A DNA stretch of 64,000 nt from Gadus chalcogrammus (Eukaryota; Chordata; Actinopteri; Gadiformes; Gadidae). The position numbers and the translations under genes are program-made. Where the stretch lies: contig NC_079427.1 of the NCBI RefSeq assembly GCF_026213295.1, positions 27,917,746 to 27,981,745 of the forward strand, written 5' to 3'. The notes below the pieces were generated by a model. That model saw only the letters and a program-made list of their open reading frames with translations, had not been told where the DNA came from and searched no databases. Shown here piece after piece: positions 23,565 through 35,055 of the stretch. Numbering within the stretch: position 1 is the first letter of the stretch; every line of letters begins with the position of its first letter.

Positions 23565-24471
23565 GAGTTTTTTTGTTACACCCAAACAGCAGAGGTGCAT
23601 GTAATCAATGGGAAACTGGGTTACCATCTGAACAATGCCAGTAAGGGGACTAGGTCGCAGGTGGTGATCTGTGTCTGACATTAAAGCAAAGTCTTCATCT
23701 GATCTAAGCCTGGCATTTATTTCAGGATATGTCATTTTATTTTGCCACACGCCAACTTGATTGCACTGGTCACACCCAGAGTAGCCATTGTGGGACTTCA
23801 TCTGTTTGACAAAAGCACGTGCTGGAGCATCACAAATGAAGGAGCACACCATCACCTTTAGAGGTTTACCTCTGAAGGTCACTCCATTCCTCAGTAGCTG
23901 GGTAAGGTCATTGACAAATTCTTTGAGGTAGTCATACACACTAGATGGTTTTCCAGTTCCACAAAACAAACCAATAATAAAAGGGTTTTTTGTGTAATCA
24001 CAATCAAGCATCGCAAGAATTGGCCAAAACTGAACTTTTGAACTCTTAAAAATGGGTAAACCGTCGATGTTGAATTGTAACCGAATTGTCTGAAGGCAGC
24101 TAGGCAAATGGATTGAATTCAATTTTGATAAAATTCCCTTAGCCAATCCAAAATGGTGATATTCACCACCACCTAATGCATGCACAGCTATTTTCTTTTG
24201 AGTGCCAAGAAGTGTCCTGGCATCTTTAGGCAGCTCAGAGTGGTGTACTCTCAATATTGACAGAAGAGCGGTAACTGCAACAAGAGTAATGCCAAAAGTT
24301 GATTCCCATTGCTTTAGTTTAGCTTGTAAACTCATTTCCTCAGGCTCACTTTCATCAGAGCTGGATAACCCACTAAAATCCTCTCTTTCACTGGCATCAC
24401 TGTCTGTAGTGTTTTGGCAAAGACTGTTCTCGAATTCTGAAGTTGTCCCACACAGTGCTAGATCTGGTAAG
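23565..24471 (-). pseudogene. tnp2-like (CACTA/EnSpm-type) transposase, N-terminal and core part
   Basis: Seen: from an acceptor at 24471 (C-run then CAG), an acidic start (DSDASEREDFSGLSSSDESE), then HALGGGEYHHFGLAKGI, LQFNIDGLPIFKSSKVQFWP, LAMLDCDYTKNPFIIGLFCG, CDAPARAFVKQMKSHNGYSG, CDQC, and FPIDYMHLCCLGVTKKL just before the insertion. Known: the N.DGLP.FKSS..QFWPIL motif with a following Asp and the DYMHL.CLGV.KKL motif are the RNase-H-like core of animal CACTA-type transposases. The protein resumes at 13402. Upstream exons (zinc finger) are not found between 24472 and 25250. The C-x2-C seen belongs to the inserted knuckle of this family. Confidence 0.82.
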
Positions 24472-25252
24472 CTGGGGGGGGGGCATTTTCAGACTGATTA
24501 ACTGTAATTAAATGTAATTGCTGCAAAATCTTGTTCTTGTCTCCCTTGCTTTGGACAAGACTCGCCTCCTTTTACTCCAATAAGAGGCCATCTCTGTGTG
24601 TATCGGATACAATTATGAAATGCAAGTTTGATACCCTTTCTGCCGTGAGCTTTGAATGGTCTTCAGTGTCCCATAAATATGCAAATGAAGAAGAAAAAAA
24701 ACACAAAGTTAGTTTTGATGGCATAGTGTGACAACAATGAATAGTTGCATTTAACCCTTTCACATGCAAGTGAAGAATCCCCCTTCTAATAATGTATAGC
24801 CTATTAAGGACCTATTTCAGGATAAATATACAAATACATTCACTTTGAAGTGTAGAAGGTCCTACAGGCAGCTGTAAAAAAACTAAGATATACTATTTAT
24901 GAGATGGCTTGCAGTGTGCTTATCTGACAGGATTAAAACCGTGCATTCTGTGTGAATGTGTATTTGAATGTTAACATTTAATAACATTCGTTTTTAGTTA
25001 TGTAATAATTTGATATTTGGTATTGCCCAAGTCCCTTCAAGTTGAAAAAGCACATGCATTCTTATTATGGCCACACCTGACGTACTAAATCAACTGCGAT
25101 CAGATTGGTTAAAAAAATAGAGGCTGCGTGTGATTTCAGTTCCGGTTCAATGCATTTGTAATGAGGGGGAACACTTCTGTGCAGTGTGCACATTAGTCGT
25201 CGTTGCCAGCAGGCTGCACCCGACAGCCAAGGGATTTACATGTGGCATAGCA
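24472..25252. other. No gene recognised; expected 5' end of transposon
   Basis: Upstream exons and terminal repeat of the tnp2-like element should lie here, but I find neither a zinc-finger exon nor a convincing CACTA end. Mostly AT-rich unique sequence. Confidence 0.35.
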
Positions 25253-25744
25253 AGGTTATGCTGCTATCCATTTGGATTTACGAAGTGGTAAAGCCGCAAA
25301 TCTCCCAGCTTTCTTGCGGCATTTCACTGAGGCACGCCCCCTTTTGGTCGTAGTATCTCGTCGCTTTCAAAGTAGAGCGAGCAGAGCTGTACAACTCGCA
25401 AAGAAGATGGCTGCGCCCATAGTTAATGGGGGATGAGATGTATTTTCTTTCTATTTGTACCACGTTGGTGGTTTTAATGTCGTTTTTAAAACCTCTTACA
25501 CACTTGATTTCATTGCTGCTTTAATCCGGTCACCAATATATGCATTGCACGGTCTTGCTTTGCGTGCAATTCAATGTAAAGTTTTGTTTTGAAGCTGGTT
25601 TGCTAATGATGACTAGCCTGCTACTACTCCCCCTCGTGGCTCGACAGAAACACAAATGGCAAACTGGAAGGCTGGCACAAGGGAAATACGTCAAGTTCTC
25701 GTTGTTCGTACCAGCGTACCATCCAAATGGATAGCAGCATAAGA
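25253..25744. mobile_element. 490 bp segment bounded by 22 bp perfect inverted repeats
   Basis: TTATGCTGCTATCCATTTGG at about 25254 and its reverse complement ending at about 25743 are perfect over 22 bp. The inner sequence has no frame. The right copy overlaps the truncated end of the copia RNase H region. No target duplication seen, so it could be a small MITE or an inverted duplication of copia sequence. Confidence 0.5.
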
Positions 25745-26709
25745 CCTAGTCTCTTTGTGTCGCTTCCTTTGAAACATAACTTCTGTTCTTTTGTACCTTT
25801 GAGGTATCTGAACACATGTTTTACTGTGTTCCAATGTTCTTCAGTTGGTTAAGATAACTTGGTTTAGACAAGTTACTGACCACAAAGCTTAGATGTGGTC
25901 GAGTGCATGTGGACAAGTATATTAAACTTCCCACTGCTGCTCCACACCTGTACTTCTTTGGCTCATTCATTTTGTCAGCATCCTCTGAGTACTCAAGCTT
26001 TGGCTCACATGGAGTCTCTCTTGGCCTGCAATCCTGCAAACCTCTCTAGTATCTTGGTTGCATATCTCTGCTTTGACATTGTAACCTGACCCTCTGTTTG
26101 GTTAAAGTGTATCCCCGGAAAATGGTTCAACCTCCCTAGATCCTTCATCTTGAACCTCTCTGCGAGCATTCTCTTCACACTGTTCAGTACATCCTCATCA
26201 CTAGCGGCTACAATTAGATCATCAACCCATATGATCAAAATAACCTTTTTGTGCTGTTTTTCTCTTGTGTACACACAGTTGTCTGCAGGATTCTGATCAA
26301 AACCATTCTCAGTAAGATATGTATGTAACATTACATTCCGATTTCTCCCTGACTGTTTTAGACCATATAAAGACTTCTGTAATTTACACACCATTTTTTC
26401 ACCAGTTTCAGACTCTTTCTCAAAACCTTGTGGTTGCTCCATATATATTTCACAGTCAATCGGTGCATGCAAATAGGCCGTCTTAACGTCCATCTGGTGC
26501 AAAATAAGATTCTCCTGTTCTGCCTTTTGCATGACCACCCTCACACTTGTCATATCTGCTGTAGGTGAGAATGTCTCTTCATAGTCAATCCCTTGTTTTT
26601 GACTGTAGCCTTTCGCTACAAACCTCGCCTTGTACTTGTCTGATCCGTCGATATCACTCTTGAGTGCATAGACCAACCTACCCCCCACTGCCTGTTTACC
26701 CGGTGGCAA
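25745..26709 (-). pseudogene. Ty1/copia reverse transcriptase and start of RNase H
   Basis: Seen: YKARFVAKGYSQKQGIDYEE, HQMDVKTAYLHAPIDCEIYM (catalytic Asp), KLQKSLYGLKQSGRN, IWVDDLIVAASD (the two catalytic Asp), then GSLIYLSTCTRPHLSFVVS and RYLKGTKEQKLCFKG. Known: this is the standard Ty1/copia reverse transcriptase, with the tether into RNase H. Frameshifts occur near 26010-26040 and 25820, and RNase H stops at the inverted repeat at 25744. The Arg in SGRN replaces the usual Pro-Arg-X-Trp motif. No LTR found. Confidence 0.9.
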
Positions 26710-27121
26710 CTGAGTGAGGCTGTAGTCTTGTTCTCCTCCAGTGATCGCATCTCCTCATCCATTGCATTTTTCCACTGCTTTGACTTTGTTGATGCTATGG
26801 CGTCCTGGTAGGTTTGCGGAATGTCGCATACGGCTCTGTAACAGAAGTCAACAGCTGTTTGCAGTTTGTCAACCTTGTCCTCGGTCTCAAACTCCTGCAG
26901 GTGAGATGGACTCCTCCTGTTTCTCGTGGGTTCCTTCTGTTTACAATCTGTTCAGGTAAAACCTCAGAAGCACCACTTTGAACACCCTGACCTGGTAAAT
27001 TTTTTACACATTCATCAACATTTTCTTGCATATTGACCTTGGGATGTACCTCTCTATCACTACATTCTATGTGTGACTCTGGCGTTTGTGTTTCTCTCTG
27101 TGGCTGCCTTGGTTGGGAATT
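26710..27121 (-). pseudogene. Ty1/copia integrase-reverse transcriptase linker
   Basis: Frameshifted linker between integrase and reverse transcriptase; VNRRNPRETGG and similar basic patches fit the C-terminal part of copia integrase. No domain is readable. Confidence 0.5.
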
Positions 27122-27830
27122 TTACCAACCTGTGTTTCTGAACCCTCTCTGTGTCAGGATAGTATACCAGGTAAGCTGGGCTGTTTTTGACGTTTTCTTT
27201 GTGCGTCTGCTGTAACACCTGTTTCTCACGTAAGCTGCTGTCTGGATAGCATAGTTCCATAGCTTGTCTGGTAGTTTACTTTCTATCAGAAAACATCTGG
27301 CCATATCATACAGTGTTCGCCGCCCTCTCTCTGCTGTGCCGTTTTGGTGGGGCGAATAGGGCGCAGACGTCTCGTGCCTGATTTTATTCTTCCTTAACAG
27401 TGTTTGGAAGTTTCCACATGTAAACTCAGTGCCATTGTCTGAACGGATACACTTGACTTCTCCATAAGGTGCTATGTCGGCCAAGAACCGTTCTGTGGCC
27501 TGTACTGCATCACTTTTGGACCTTAGAAAATACACCAATATGGTACCTGAGTAGTCGTCTGTAAAAGACTGTGTATATTTGTGTCCATCTATGCTCGGTG
27601 TTCGCATGGGACCTGCTAAGTCAGTGTGCACAAGTTCCAAAGGTTTCTTAGCCTTACTGTCTGGCTCCCTATTCCTTGTTTGGGTGAATTTTCCCTGTGT
27701 ACACACTTCACAAAATGCTGGCCTTACTGCACCTCCCTCTATCTCCATGCCTTCCACTATACCCTGTAACTTCTGTACATCTTCATAGTTACAATGACCC
27801 AAAATCTCGTGCCAGGTTTGTCCCAGGCTG
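27122..27830 (-). pseudogene. Ty1/copia integrase
   Basis: Seen: WHEILGHCNYEDVQKL with CEVCTQGKF (the HHCC zinc site), then LELVHTDLAGPM (Asp), DDYSGTILVYFL, CIRSDNGTEFTC (Asp), and APYSPHQNGTAERGRRTL (Glu). Known: this is the order for Ty1/copia integrase. All three catalytic residues are present. Gag and protease are missing: the right edge meets an L2-type LINE tail at about 27825. Copia elements are scarce in fish, which makes a readable copy worth noting. Confidence 0.9.
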
Positions 27831-28112
27831 TGGAACTCCCTCCCCCCACACATAAAACAGTCAGACACCATTACAACCTTCAAGTCACAACTCAAAACTC
27901 ACCTGTTCAAACTCGCACACAATGTCTAACTGATCACTGTCTTGATTGTTTGATTGTCTTGTTTTTGTTTTATTTATTTATTTATTTTTTTTCCACAATG
28001 TCTTGTTTTTAAACGATGTATATGACTTTATGCTCTGTAAGGTGACCTTGGGTGCCTTGAAAGGCGCCTCTAAATTAAATGTATTATTATTTATTATTAT
28101 TACACAACCCAG
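27831..28112 (+). mobile_element. L2-type LINE 3' end
   Basis: Seen: LWNSLPPHIKQSDTITTFK in one plus-strand frame, the conserved last residues of L2/CR1-type reverse transcriptase proteins, followed by a 3' region with GGTGCCTTGAAAGGCGCCTC and a TATTATT tail. 5'-truncated fragment. Confidence 0.82.
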
Positions 28113-28395
28113 TATCACGCGATTTCGTGCTCATGCGCACGAACGTTAATCTATTGAATCGTGTTCCAGAGCACGATAGTCCGACTTTTTTCGTGCTACA
28201 CAGAACGAAATGTAAACCAATGCATTCTGAATGGCAGTGTTCTCAGACAAATAACGTGCTCCACAAAACGCTACGAGAGAGAGAGAAAGAGAGAGAGGGA
28301 GGGACAGAGAGAGAGAGCGAGAGAGAGGCTTCAGAAAGGGTGTGCGCAGATAGTACAGTGCACCCTAGTTATGTTTATGCCAAAACCACAAATGC

Positions 28396-28434
<39 letters not shown>

Positions 28435-28851
28435 TGCCTAATCATATATATTGCCTATATATATAATTAGGCTATAATTATATTATTTAGCGTGTAATGA
28501 GACAATCTATAGCCAAATTGTCGAAGATGCCCGAGAATCTCCGGAAATATCAGCATGGGAAATCGGCGCATCAGACCCATGAACCTATGGAGAAAGACGT
28601 CATCTCAAGCGGGAGAGAACGTTTGCGGTGCTGGTTTGTGTCACGCAAGTACAGGGCTCTCAAGTCTCATGAATTCGGCGTGAGACACACGCAATTCAAC
28701 CCATGCACACGCTCGAACCTGGTCTCACGAACATACGTGACACTGTCACGTTATTTAATCTATTGAAACGTGATCAGGGACACGTATTTTCTAAATTTTG
28801 TATTTCAATTGGAAGTATTTTTCATGTCACTAAGCACGACTTCCAAACTAA
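28113..28851. repeat. (GA)n and (TA)n tracts and degenerate MITE sequence
   Basis: 28273-28330 is GA-rich; 28396-28440 is (TA)n. CACGCGATTTCGTGC and GTCTCACGAACATACGTG are the short inverted motifs seen in fish MITEs whose ends begin CAACCCAGT, but I cannot define ends here. Confidence 0.55.
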
Positions 28852-29690
28852 GGTTCTGTCCGGGAGCGTTCTCCCTATGTCCCTTAAGGAGCTCCGTACA
28901 GATTATTCATTGTTGAAAATTGTCTGTGATAACTAACAAATGACAGCTTTTGGCCACCCGTTTCTACTTAAAATTGTCTGTGATAACTAACAATATGACA
29001 GCTTTTGGCCACCCGTTTCTTCTTTCACCTTTGATTCTGAGAAATTGTACACAGTACACGGATATATTAAATGCAGGTGCGCTACTCTGTAGGCAAACCG
29101 CGAAGGAAAAAAGGGTAGCTGCTTCATCTGTTCTTTTTAGAATTGTATGTCTTGATGTTTATATTATCTAGCCATCTATTCTCTTGTTTTTGGCTATGTG
29201 AATGAAAGTCCGCGTCGATGCCTCGCAAGTCCAGTGTCGCGAGCGGACGTTGCCATGACATCTAGAAATCATACCGTATTTAATGGGTTATCATTAATAT
29301 TGATGTGTAGGGGTTGATTATAACTCGTGAATAATATTGTTTAGAGCACGGTCTGGGGGAATACTCGTATTCTGATTGGCTGTATTAACTCCTGATATAG
29401 GCCTACAGACACCTGCTAAGTAGTTCCAGTCAGTGTTTAGATTCTCTGGCCCGAGCCCGAGCCCGACGCGGGCCAGGTCGGGCCGATTTTTCCCACCACT
29501 ATACTCGGGCCGGGCCTTTGATCGAGCGTTTTTGTTTTTATTTTATCATTGGTTTATTGGCCTAATCTGAGGAGAAATATATGCCATAACCAGAAATATT
29601 ATAGGCCTTTATTACACGGGTCTTCTCAATGCCGTGGAACGCTCCGTTCACTTGCATGGGTAGTAGTAGTCCGGTGACTTGTCTACCCCA
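28852..29690 (+). mobile_element. Foldback-type element, outer part of left arm
   Basis: Seen: reverse complement of 45475-46294, with about the same order throughout (ends GGTTCTGTCCG; inner end GACTTGTCTACCCCA). Contains two tandem copies of a 55-60 bp motif (AATTGTCTGTGATAACTAAC...CCACCCGTTTCT). The right-hand copy runs on without a break into the sequence found at 42641-43188, so this arm has been cut at 29690 by the 12.95 kb insertion. Confidence 0.85.
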
Positions 29691-29698
29691 CACAGTAA

Positions 29699-30684
29699 AA
29701 TTTGCAGTGTTGAAATCACATTGTTAACTTCAACTTGCACTTATAGTGTAGATTCCTCTACAGGTAGAGTAGATTCCTCTACAGATAAAGTTAAATTTGC
29801 ACTGAAGCCTATGTTAAAAACCAGAGCTAAAAACATTAGTGTAAAGAATGCTCCACCCCTTTTTTTGGAACAACGCAGTTACACAGCCAGACCTCAAGAA
29901 TCTGTCCTTGAAGTCAGCGCCATTTTGAACAGGCTCCAATAGAAAGGTGAGTGTCCGTAATAATTTAAAATAATGTCATTTTTTTCAATCTGTTGCTTAT
30001 TTAGCCTCATGGAAATACAGTGGGGCTCTGATTTAGCGTGAGGGGTCAAAACTGAATGATGCATCACATTTGTAGTGACATCGTTAGCTAGCTACGTAAG
30101 CTAATCTCTAACGCTAGCAAGGTAAGGAAAGTTCCAATAGCAACTACAGTATGATCATTTATTGATTAAAACATGCCACGAAATGTGAAAATAATGAATA
30201 ACTTCTTGATATTTTAATCACGTTATGTCAAGACAATTGATTGTCAGCGAACCATTGCATCGTGGCTCCGTTGTCGTTAGTTATGCTGTCCCATGATCTC
30301 TCTTAGTGACCTTGTGAAGTTCATTAGCTATCTAACAGCTAACGCTAGGTTAGTTAGCAGTCATCATAGCTAACCGTCGCCACTAAGCCTAGGTTTTCTT
30401 GAGCACAGCTATCACTATTTGCCAGTTTTATGCTTACCATTGTGCTTGGTTATTTTGGCGACAATGGTGACTTTGCGTAATTCTGCAGTGTGAAAGATGG
30501 TTGACTGTATTGCTGATGAGGTTGTTCAAAATGGAGGTTACTAGCCGCCATGTGCTCGGGCTAGATTCTGTCTGCTCAGTGCAAATGCATTTCAAAGCCT
30601 AGAGAAGGTTATAATGCATGGAATTATGTTTATCGAGTGCTGTACTGGAAATCAAGTTTGTTTTGTCTGTAATCCCTCCTTCCA
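29699..30684 (+). promoter_or_regulatory. Probable 5' untranslated exon and first intron of the SAMD3-like gene
   Basis: Near the left end of the 12.95 kb element, about 29870-29945 ends in a strong donor (AGAAAG then GTGAGT), and the next acceptor is CCTTCCAG at 30684. This fits a non-coding first exon transcribed from the element's end. No TATA box is evident. Confidence 0.4.
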
Positions 30685-31333
30685 GGCAAACGGATCATGT
30701 TGGTCAAAGTCAAGTTCAGAGGCATCCAGAAATTCATCAGCATTTCTGAAGCCAAGCTCAGTGAACTGCTTGAGTGTGGCAAGTCTAACTTTAATTGAAA
30801 TGATTTTGTCTGGTCTGTAAATCAACTTAATGAACTGATATTCAGTATGCATTATGACCAGTGTAGTAGTGGCTTTTGCCTAAAAATCTTATTTAAAGTT
30901 TGTCTGTTTATTAACATTAATATTCAAATATATCGTCGCTGTCCGATGAAAACCGCGTATGTCCATTTTTGCCGATTTTGAGATTTTACGATGATAGTTA
31001 TGTCCAGGTTCATTTCCGTATACAGTATACGTCATGAACCAATGAAAAGTTGTGAAACACGTCATCTGATTTTCAAGTGTATCCATTTGGTGTCAAAGCT
31101 GTCAGTCCCGCCGCGTATCTCCCGCCCTGTGGAGTCATCTCATTAGCGTCTCTGGAAGCGCATCATCGGGTAGCCGAATAACACTTTGAAGGTAAGGTAT
31201 TTAGTTTTTTTGTCAACTGTTCTCAAGTTTATTCTAGTTGCAATATAAGATTAAGTAATTTTCACCGAATATTTTTTATTGTGAACCTGACTGAAGAACG
31301 TAAATTAAGTAGGCTAAATAGGGCTGTAACGCG

Positions 31334-31636
31334 CAGGGCCGTCGATAAGGGGTGAAAGGTGATGACGATTCTAGGGGCCCACAGCCCAGGGGGGGCCCAC
31401 AAAAAAATAATAATAAAAAATAATAATAAAAAAAAAATATATTTTACTACCAGCCCATAGTACTACCATAGCGCGCTACCCACCCGTCAGCAATTGCTCC
31501 CTCGTCAACAATTGCTCTTTCCACCGCCCCCCCGTCAAAAATTGCTCCTTCCACCCCCCCCCCGTCAACAATCCAGCGCAGGGGGGCCCATCAGTAAATC
31601 TTGTCTAGGGGCCCAGGAATTGTAGCAACGGCCCTG
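31334..31636. mobile_element. hAT MITE, 303 bp, with perfect 8 bp duplication
   Basis: Starts CAGGGCCGTCG and ends CAACGGCCCTG; flanked both sides by GTAACGCG. The interior has repeated GTCAACAATTGCTC-type units and A-runs, with no frame. Confidence 0.85.
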
Positions 31637-31789
31637 GTAACGCGTATCGAAACCGTAATCGCAACACTCACTTTAACTTTTTAAGCCACGAACCTGTCTC
31701 GCAGTGTGAGAAGGCAGAAGCGCGATACGCCCTTTCTAACTCTCCGGTAAAATTGTCCGATTGAAATTTGTTAATTTGTCTAAATAATA

Positions 31790-32075
31790 GTCTGCTGACA
31801 CCGCCCCCTCTTATTGATGCCGTAAGTTTGCGACGAGATGCCCTCTCTGTGATGACAGCTCTCCGTGGTTACGGAGGATTTCATTTCTCCACACCCTTCG
31901 AAGTCCTCATATGCGATATGAACGACATTTATCCAGAGTGGGCCAAGCGCGAAAAAGATTGCCTGTGTGATCCCTGTCTCTATTGTTTTGTGTGATTTGA
32001 CCGGCAGTTGGTCTGCTTATAGGTCGGAATGAAGCGGCCACCGATTATTGACAGGATGGGTACTTTATTCTACCG
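31790..32075. repeat. Repeat shared with the end of the window (63651-63930)
   Basis: Nearly the same sequence, including GAAGTCCTCATATGCGATATG and the following palindrome arm, occurs at 63651-63930 in direct orientation. The short frames differ between copies, so it is probably non-coding. It precedes a palindrome in both places. Confidence 0.8.
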
Positions 32076-32252
32076 GAATCGTTCGCTTATTCACTAGACA
32101 GTGTCTAGTGAAGACAGTGTATAGTGAAGAAGCGAGCGAACTACCAGAATCGTTCGCTTCTTCACTAGACACTGTCTAGTGAAGAAGCGAACGATTTCGG
32201 TAGAATAAAGTAGGCCTACCCATCCTGTCAATAATCGGTGGCCGCTTCATTC
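32028..32252. repeat. Long imperfect palindrome A
   Basis: GAATGAAGCGGCCACCGATT at the left and its reverse complement at the right bound arms of about 100 bp. Inside, the motif CACTAGACAGTGTCTAGTG (itself a palindrome) occurs on both arms. Foldback structure. Confidence 0.85.
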
Positions 32253-32261
32253 CCGCCTTCA

Positions 32262-32475
32262 TAACGAGGCATAGTGTTACGAGTAACAAATGTGTGTGCG
32301 CGAGAATGGCAGTGTGCGTATGTGTGTGTGTGAGTGACGTCAGCGAGCGAGCGGTAGGTGCGTCTATCCTCGCTCGTCCACTCACTCGCTGACGTCACTC
32401 ACACACACACACACATGCGCACACTGCCATTCTCGCGCACACACATAAGCTACTCGTAACCCTATGCCTCGTTAT
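32262..32475. repeat. Long imperfect palindrome B with CRE-type cores
   Basis: Arms of about 95 bp: CGAGGCATAG...GTTACGAGTA on the left matches TACTCGTAAC...CTATGCCTCG on the right. Both arms contain GAGAATGGCAGTGTGCG, a CA/GT tract and TGACGTCA. It directly follows palindrome A. The last bases of the window begin the same palindrome. Confidence 0.85.
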
Positions 32476-33238
32476 TGCGACGTTCATGTTAGATGTTCAT
32501 GTATTTTCCCATCTATTGAAAGTTAGGCTATTAAACATTTTGCATTCTATACGGCCTGATTATGTAATTATTTAAGCTGCATAGCCAATAAGAAGCGCCA
32601 ATAGGATATTTGACTAAACCACCAAACTAGTTGAGGGTTTTTGCCGACCTGCAAGCATCCTCCAACTTCAATCTTTGGTTATTTATTAATTAATTTAGCT
32701 GTACTTTAATAGGATTTCCGAAGTGAAGCTATGTTGACTGGGCATAGCGCTATATTTTTTTCTGATCTGGGTTTTTCCCTTTCTTCAGGATGTCTTTCTC
32801 TCTTAAAGGAGCATTTCACCGGTGCAGACATGAATATGTATTGAAATTGGGTCCTATATGTAGTCGAATAATAAAATAAAATTCTAATTTGGTGCCGTCT
32901 TGACCGAGAAAAGGCAGAAAGTGACTTTTTGGCGCTTGTGGATTGAAGACAACAACTCCCACCATGCACAGCTTCGCTGGCGGCCACTCCCGCTGATCAT
33001 CTCCGCCTATCGGACACCTCCTTGTTCCATCTACTAATGGAACAAATCAGCGTGGAGCTTGAACCGGGGTCACTAGAGTAGTAGTCTCGCAAAGCCAGAC
33101 CAAACTACAGCAAGTAGAATGGTCTGGAGCCACGCTACCTCGAGCCGTCTATCCGTGGGGAAACTGGGCGGGCCTGTTTTATTTCTTTAAACCAATCACA
33201 ATCGTCTAGGGCGGGGCTAAGCCCGGGAAGCAGCAGCG

Positions 33239-33710
33239 GTGTCCATGCAAAATAGTGCCGGGGGGGAAATTATTTTGACGGAACTTCTTGACGTTCAGAG
33301 GCTGTCAGAAATGGCTCAATCCCAAACGCCACAAAAAACCATTAACGATGTATGTCGCCTATGTGGAGATAATTTTATAGATAAAAAGAACAAACATCGT
33401 TTGATTCTTTGTCACGATGATTTCAAGCCACCATACACTTTGGCCCACGGGACCTATAAAAACGAACGACGTTTTAACATTTATATGTGGTTCTTGTAGA
33501 ACACTACTAAAGAAATACCGTAGGAGCTATTGTGAAGTGGAACGGATCGGTTCATTGGTTAAATCCATGTCAAACGCTCATGCCGCTGTCAGAGTGAAAC
33601 GATGCGCCAAATCCACACCAACCGGCGATAGTCATGACCGCAAACGCATCGTCCCCGGGGAGAATCCTGCCAGACGGAGTCTGGGCTTTTCCAAGGTAAT
33701 GTCAAAATAG
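33239..33710 (+). pseudogene. Zinc-finger-associated (ZAD-like) exon, frameshifted
   Basis: Seen: MSMQNSAGGEIILTELLDVQ, then VCRLCGDNFIDKKNKHRLIL; after a frameshift near 33450, FICGSCRTLLKKYRRSYCEV and HAAVRVKRCAKST, with a GTAATG donor at 33693. Known: C-x2-C ... C-x2-C with this spacing is found in ZAD-like N-terminal fingers of fish transposon-derived multi-copy genes. I cannot name the family. It could be the first exon of the DUF7869-type gene downstream or of an unrelated element. Confidence 0.45.
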
Positions 33711-34439
33711 GCTATGTTGTGGTCCTACCATTGTAATGAAATCAGATAGTCAGTAATCAGTAATTACATTATATTAAAATTAAACAAGATTGGATGTCTA
33801 GTTCCACAAACAATTTCGAAAACTTGGTAACGCCAGCAACCGGAAGGGGAGGAGTCGCGGCCAAATCGGCCGCTAAGCAATAGACGCTGTCCACTTCCGT
33901 TCAGCCAGACTACTAGAGTAGTGACGCTGGCACAGAAGCATACGGCCGACATCTTTCCTTATTCTGGGTGGAAATAGTAACATAGTTACGTCATTAAATG
34001 CGTTTATGTAAACATTTTTAGCGAGAAATGTGCATTTTAATTTCATAATGTTCGCTCGTTGAATTTGAAGGATGTTTGGTTTGATAGTTATGACGAAGAG
34101 GGAACGCTCCATTCACTTGCATGGACAGCGTCTCTGGTTGCTAAGCAACCTCAACGTCTTGGCGGACTATATTATTGATATTTATATCCGAGATTATTTA
34201 ATCTAACCCGATCTAAACTCTATCATGCACCCAAACATGGCGGCGTTTGGGTTTCCTACCTCGGACTCCTAAATCCAGCGCAGCCACAGGCGCCTTGGCG
34301 CGTTGAAGCAATTTTTGTGACACACAATGATCAAGCGACAAGTTAGGCACGTTACACGCGTTTGGTGTGGCCGTAGCCCGTGTCCACCAAAAGCGTTTTT
34401 TTATGCGGTTTCACCCAAAAAATCGGCTTCGTGTGGACG

Positions 34440-35055
34440 GGGCCAAGAAGGCGAATACACGTCACCAAGACGGGGAGACAGCGCCAGGCGACTTACGCCA
34501 CTATCTGCCAATGGATCGTGGATGCCTGGGCTGATATAACAGTCTCCACTGTGGTCCAAGCTTTCACGAAGGCAGGAATAATCACTGAACTGCCAGGCAA
34601 CAACAGCGACAATGACTCGGATAATGACGAGAGGAATCCGGGCATGTTGGATGCCGTAGGCCTACTCCCCCAATTCGCACACACAAGAATTCGAGGAATT
34701 CGTAGACGAGGAATGAACTGAAAAGGTGAGCTTATTGTTAAGAGATATTGATTGATATTGATATTGTTAATATGCACATTAACGTTTGAACATCGTTACC
34801 ATGGGAGTGACCGGAGTTGTCAGAACGCTTAATAAAGTTTGACTTTATCTGACTGTTTTGTTGACATTCTCTATAGCGTAGCTCGGTCTTGTCGATGCAT
34901 AACGCAACCCCAGTCAAACGTTTGACTGCAGTATCTTCTATTCTATGCGCCTAATAATCCGGTGCGCCCTATATATGAAAACAGTTCTAAAATAGGCCAT
35001 TCATTAAAGGTGCGCCTTATAATCCGGTGTGCCTTATAGTACGGAAAATACGGTA
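34440..35055 (+). mobile_element. pogo-type element, 3' end with transposase C-terminus
   Basis: Seen: TYATICQWIVDAWADITVST, VVQAFTKAGIITEL, then an acidic stretch and, one base out of frame, FEEFVDEE before a stop at about 34721. This is the usual C-terminus of pogo/Tigger-type transposases. At 34940-35055 a sequence with GGTGCGCCTTATAATCCGG and TAGTACGGAAAATACGGTA forms the inverted-repeat end typical of these elements. Catalytic residues are missing; a 5'-truncated copy. Confidence 0.68.

Noticed and set aside
24531..24769. THAP or finger exon upstream of the tnp2-like transposase
   Set aside because: No Cys/His spacing and no splice sites in a fitting frame.
30889..31086. Minus-strand frame related to the one at 39168-39440
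   Set aside because: Only about 30 bp are shared, inverted; more likely a short repeat than two related exons.
31768..31995. Frame MLICLNNSLL... with DMNDIYPEWAK
   Set aside because: The homologous repeat at 63651-63930 is not open in the same frame, so it is probably not a protein.
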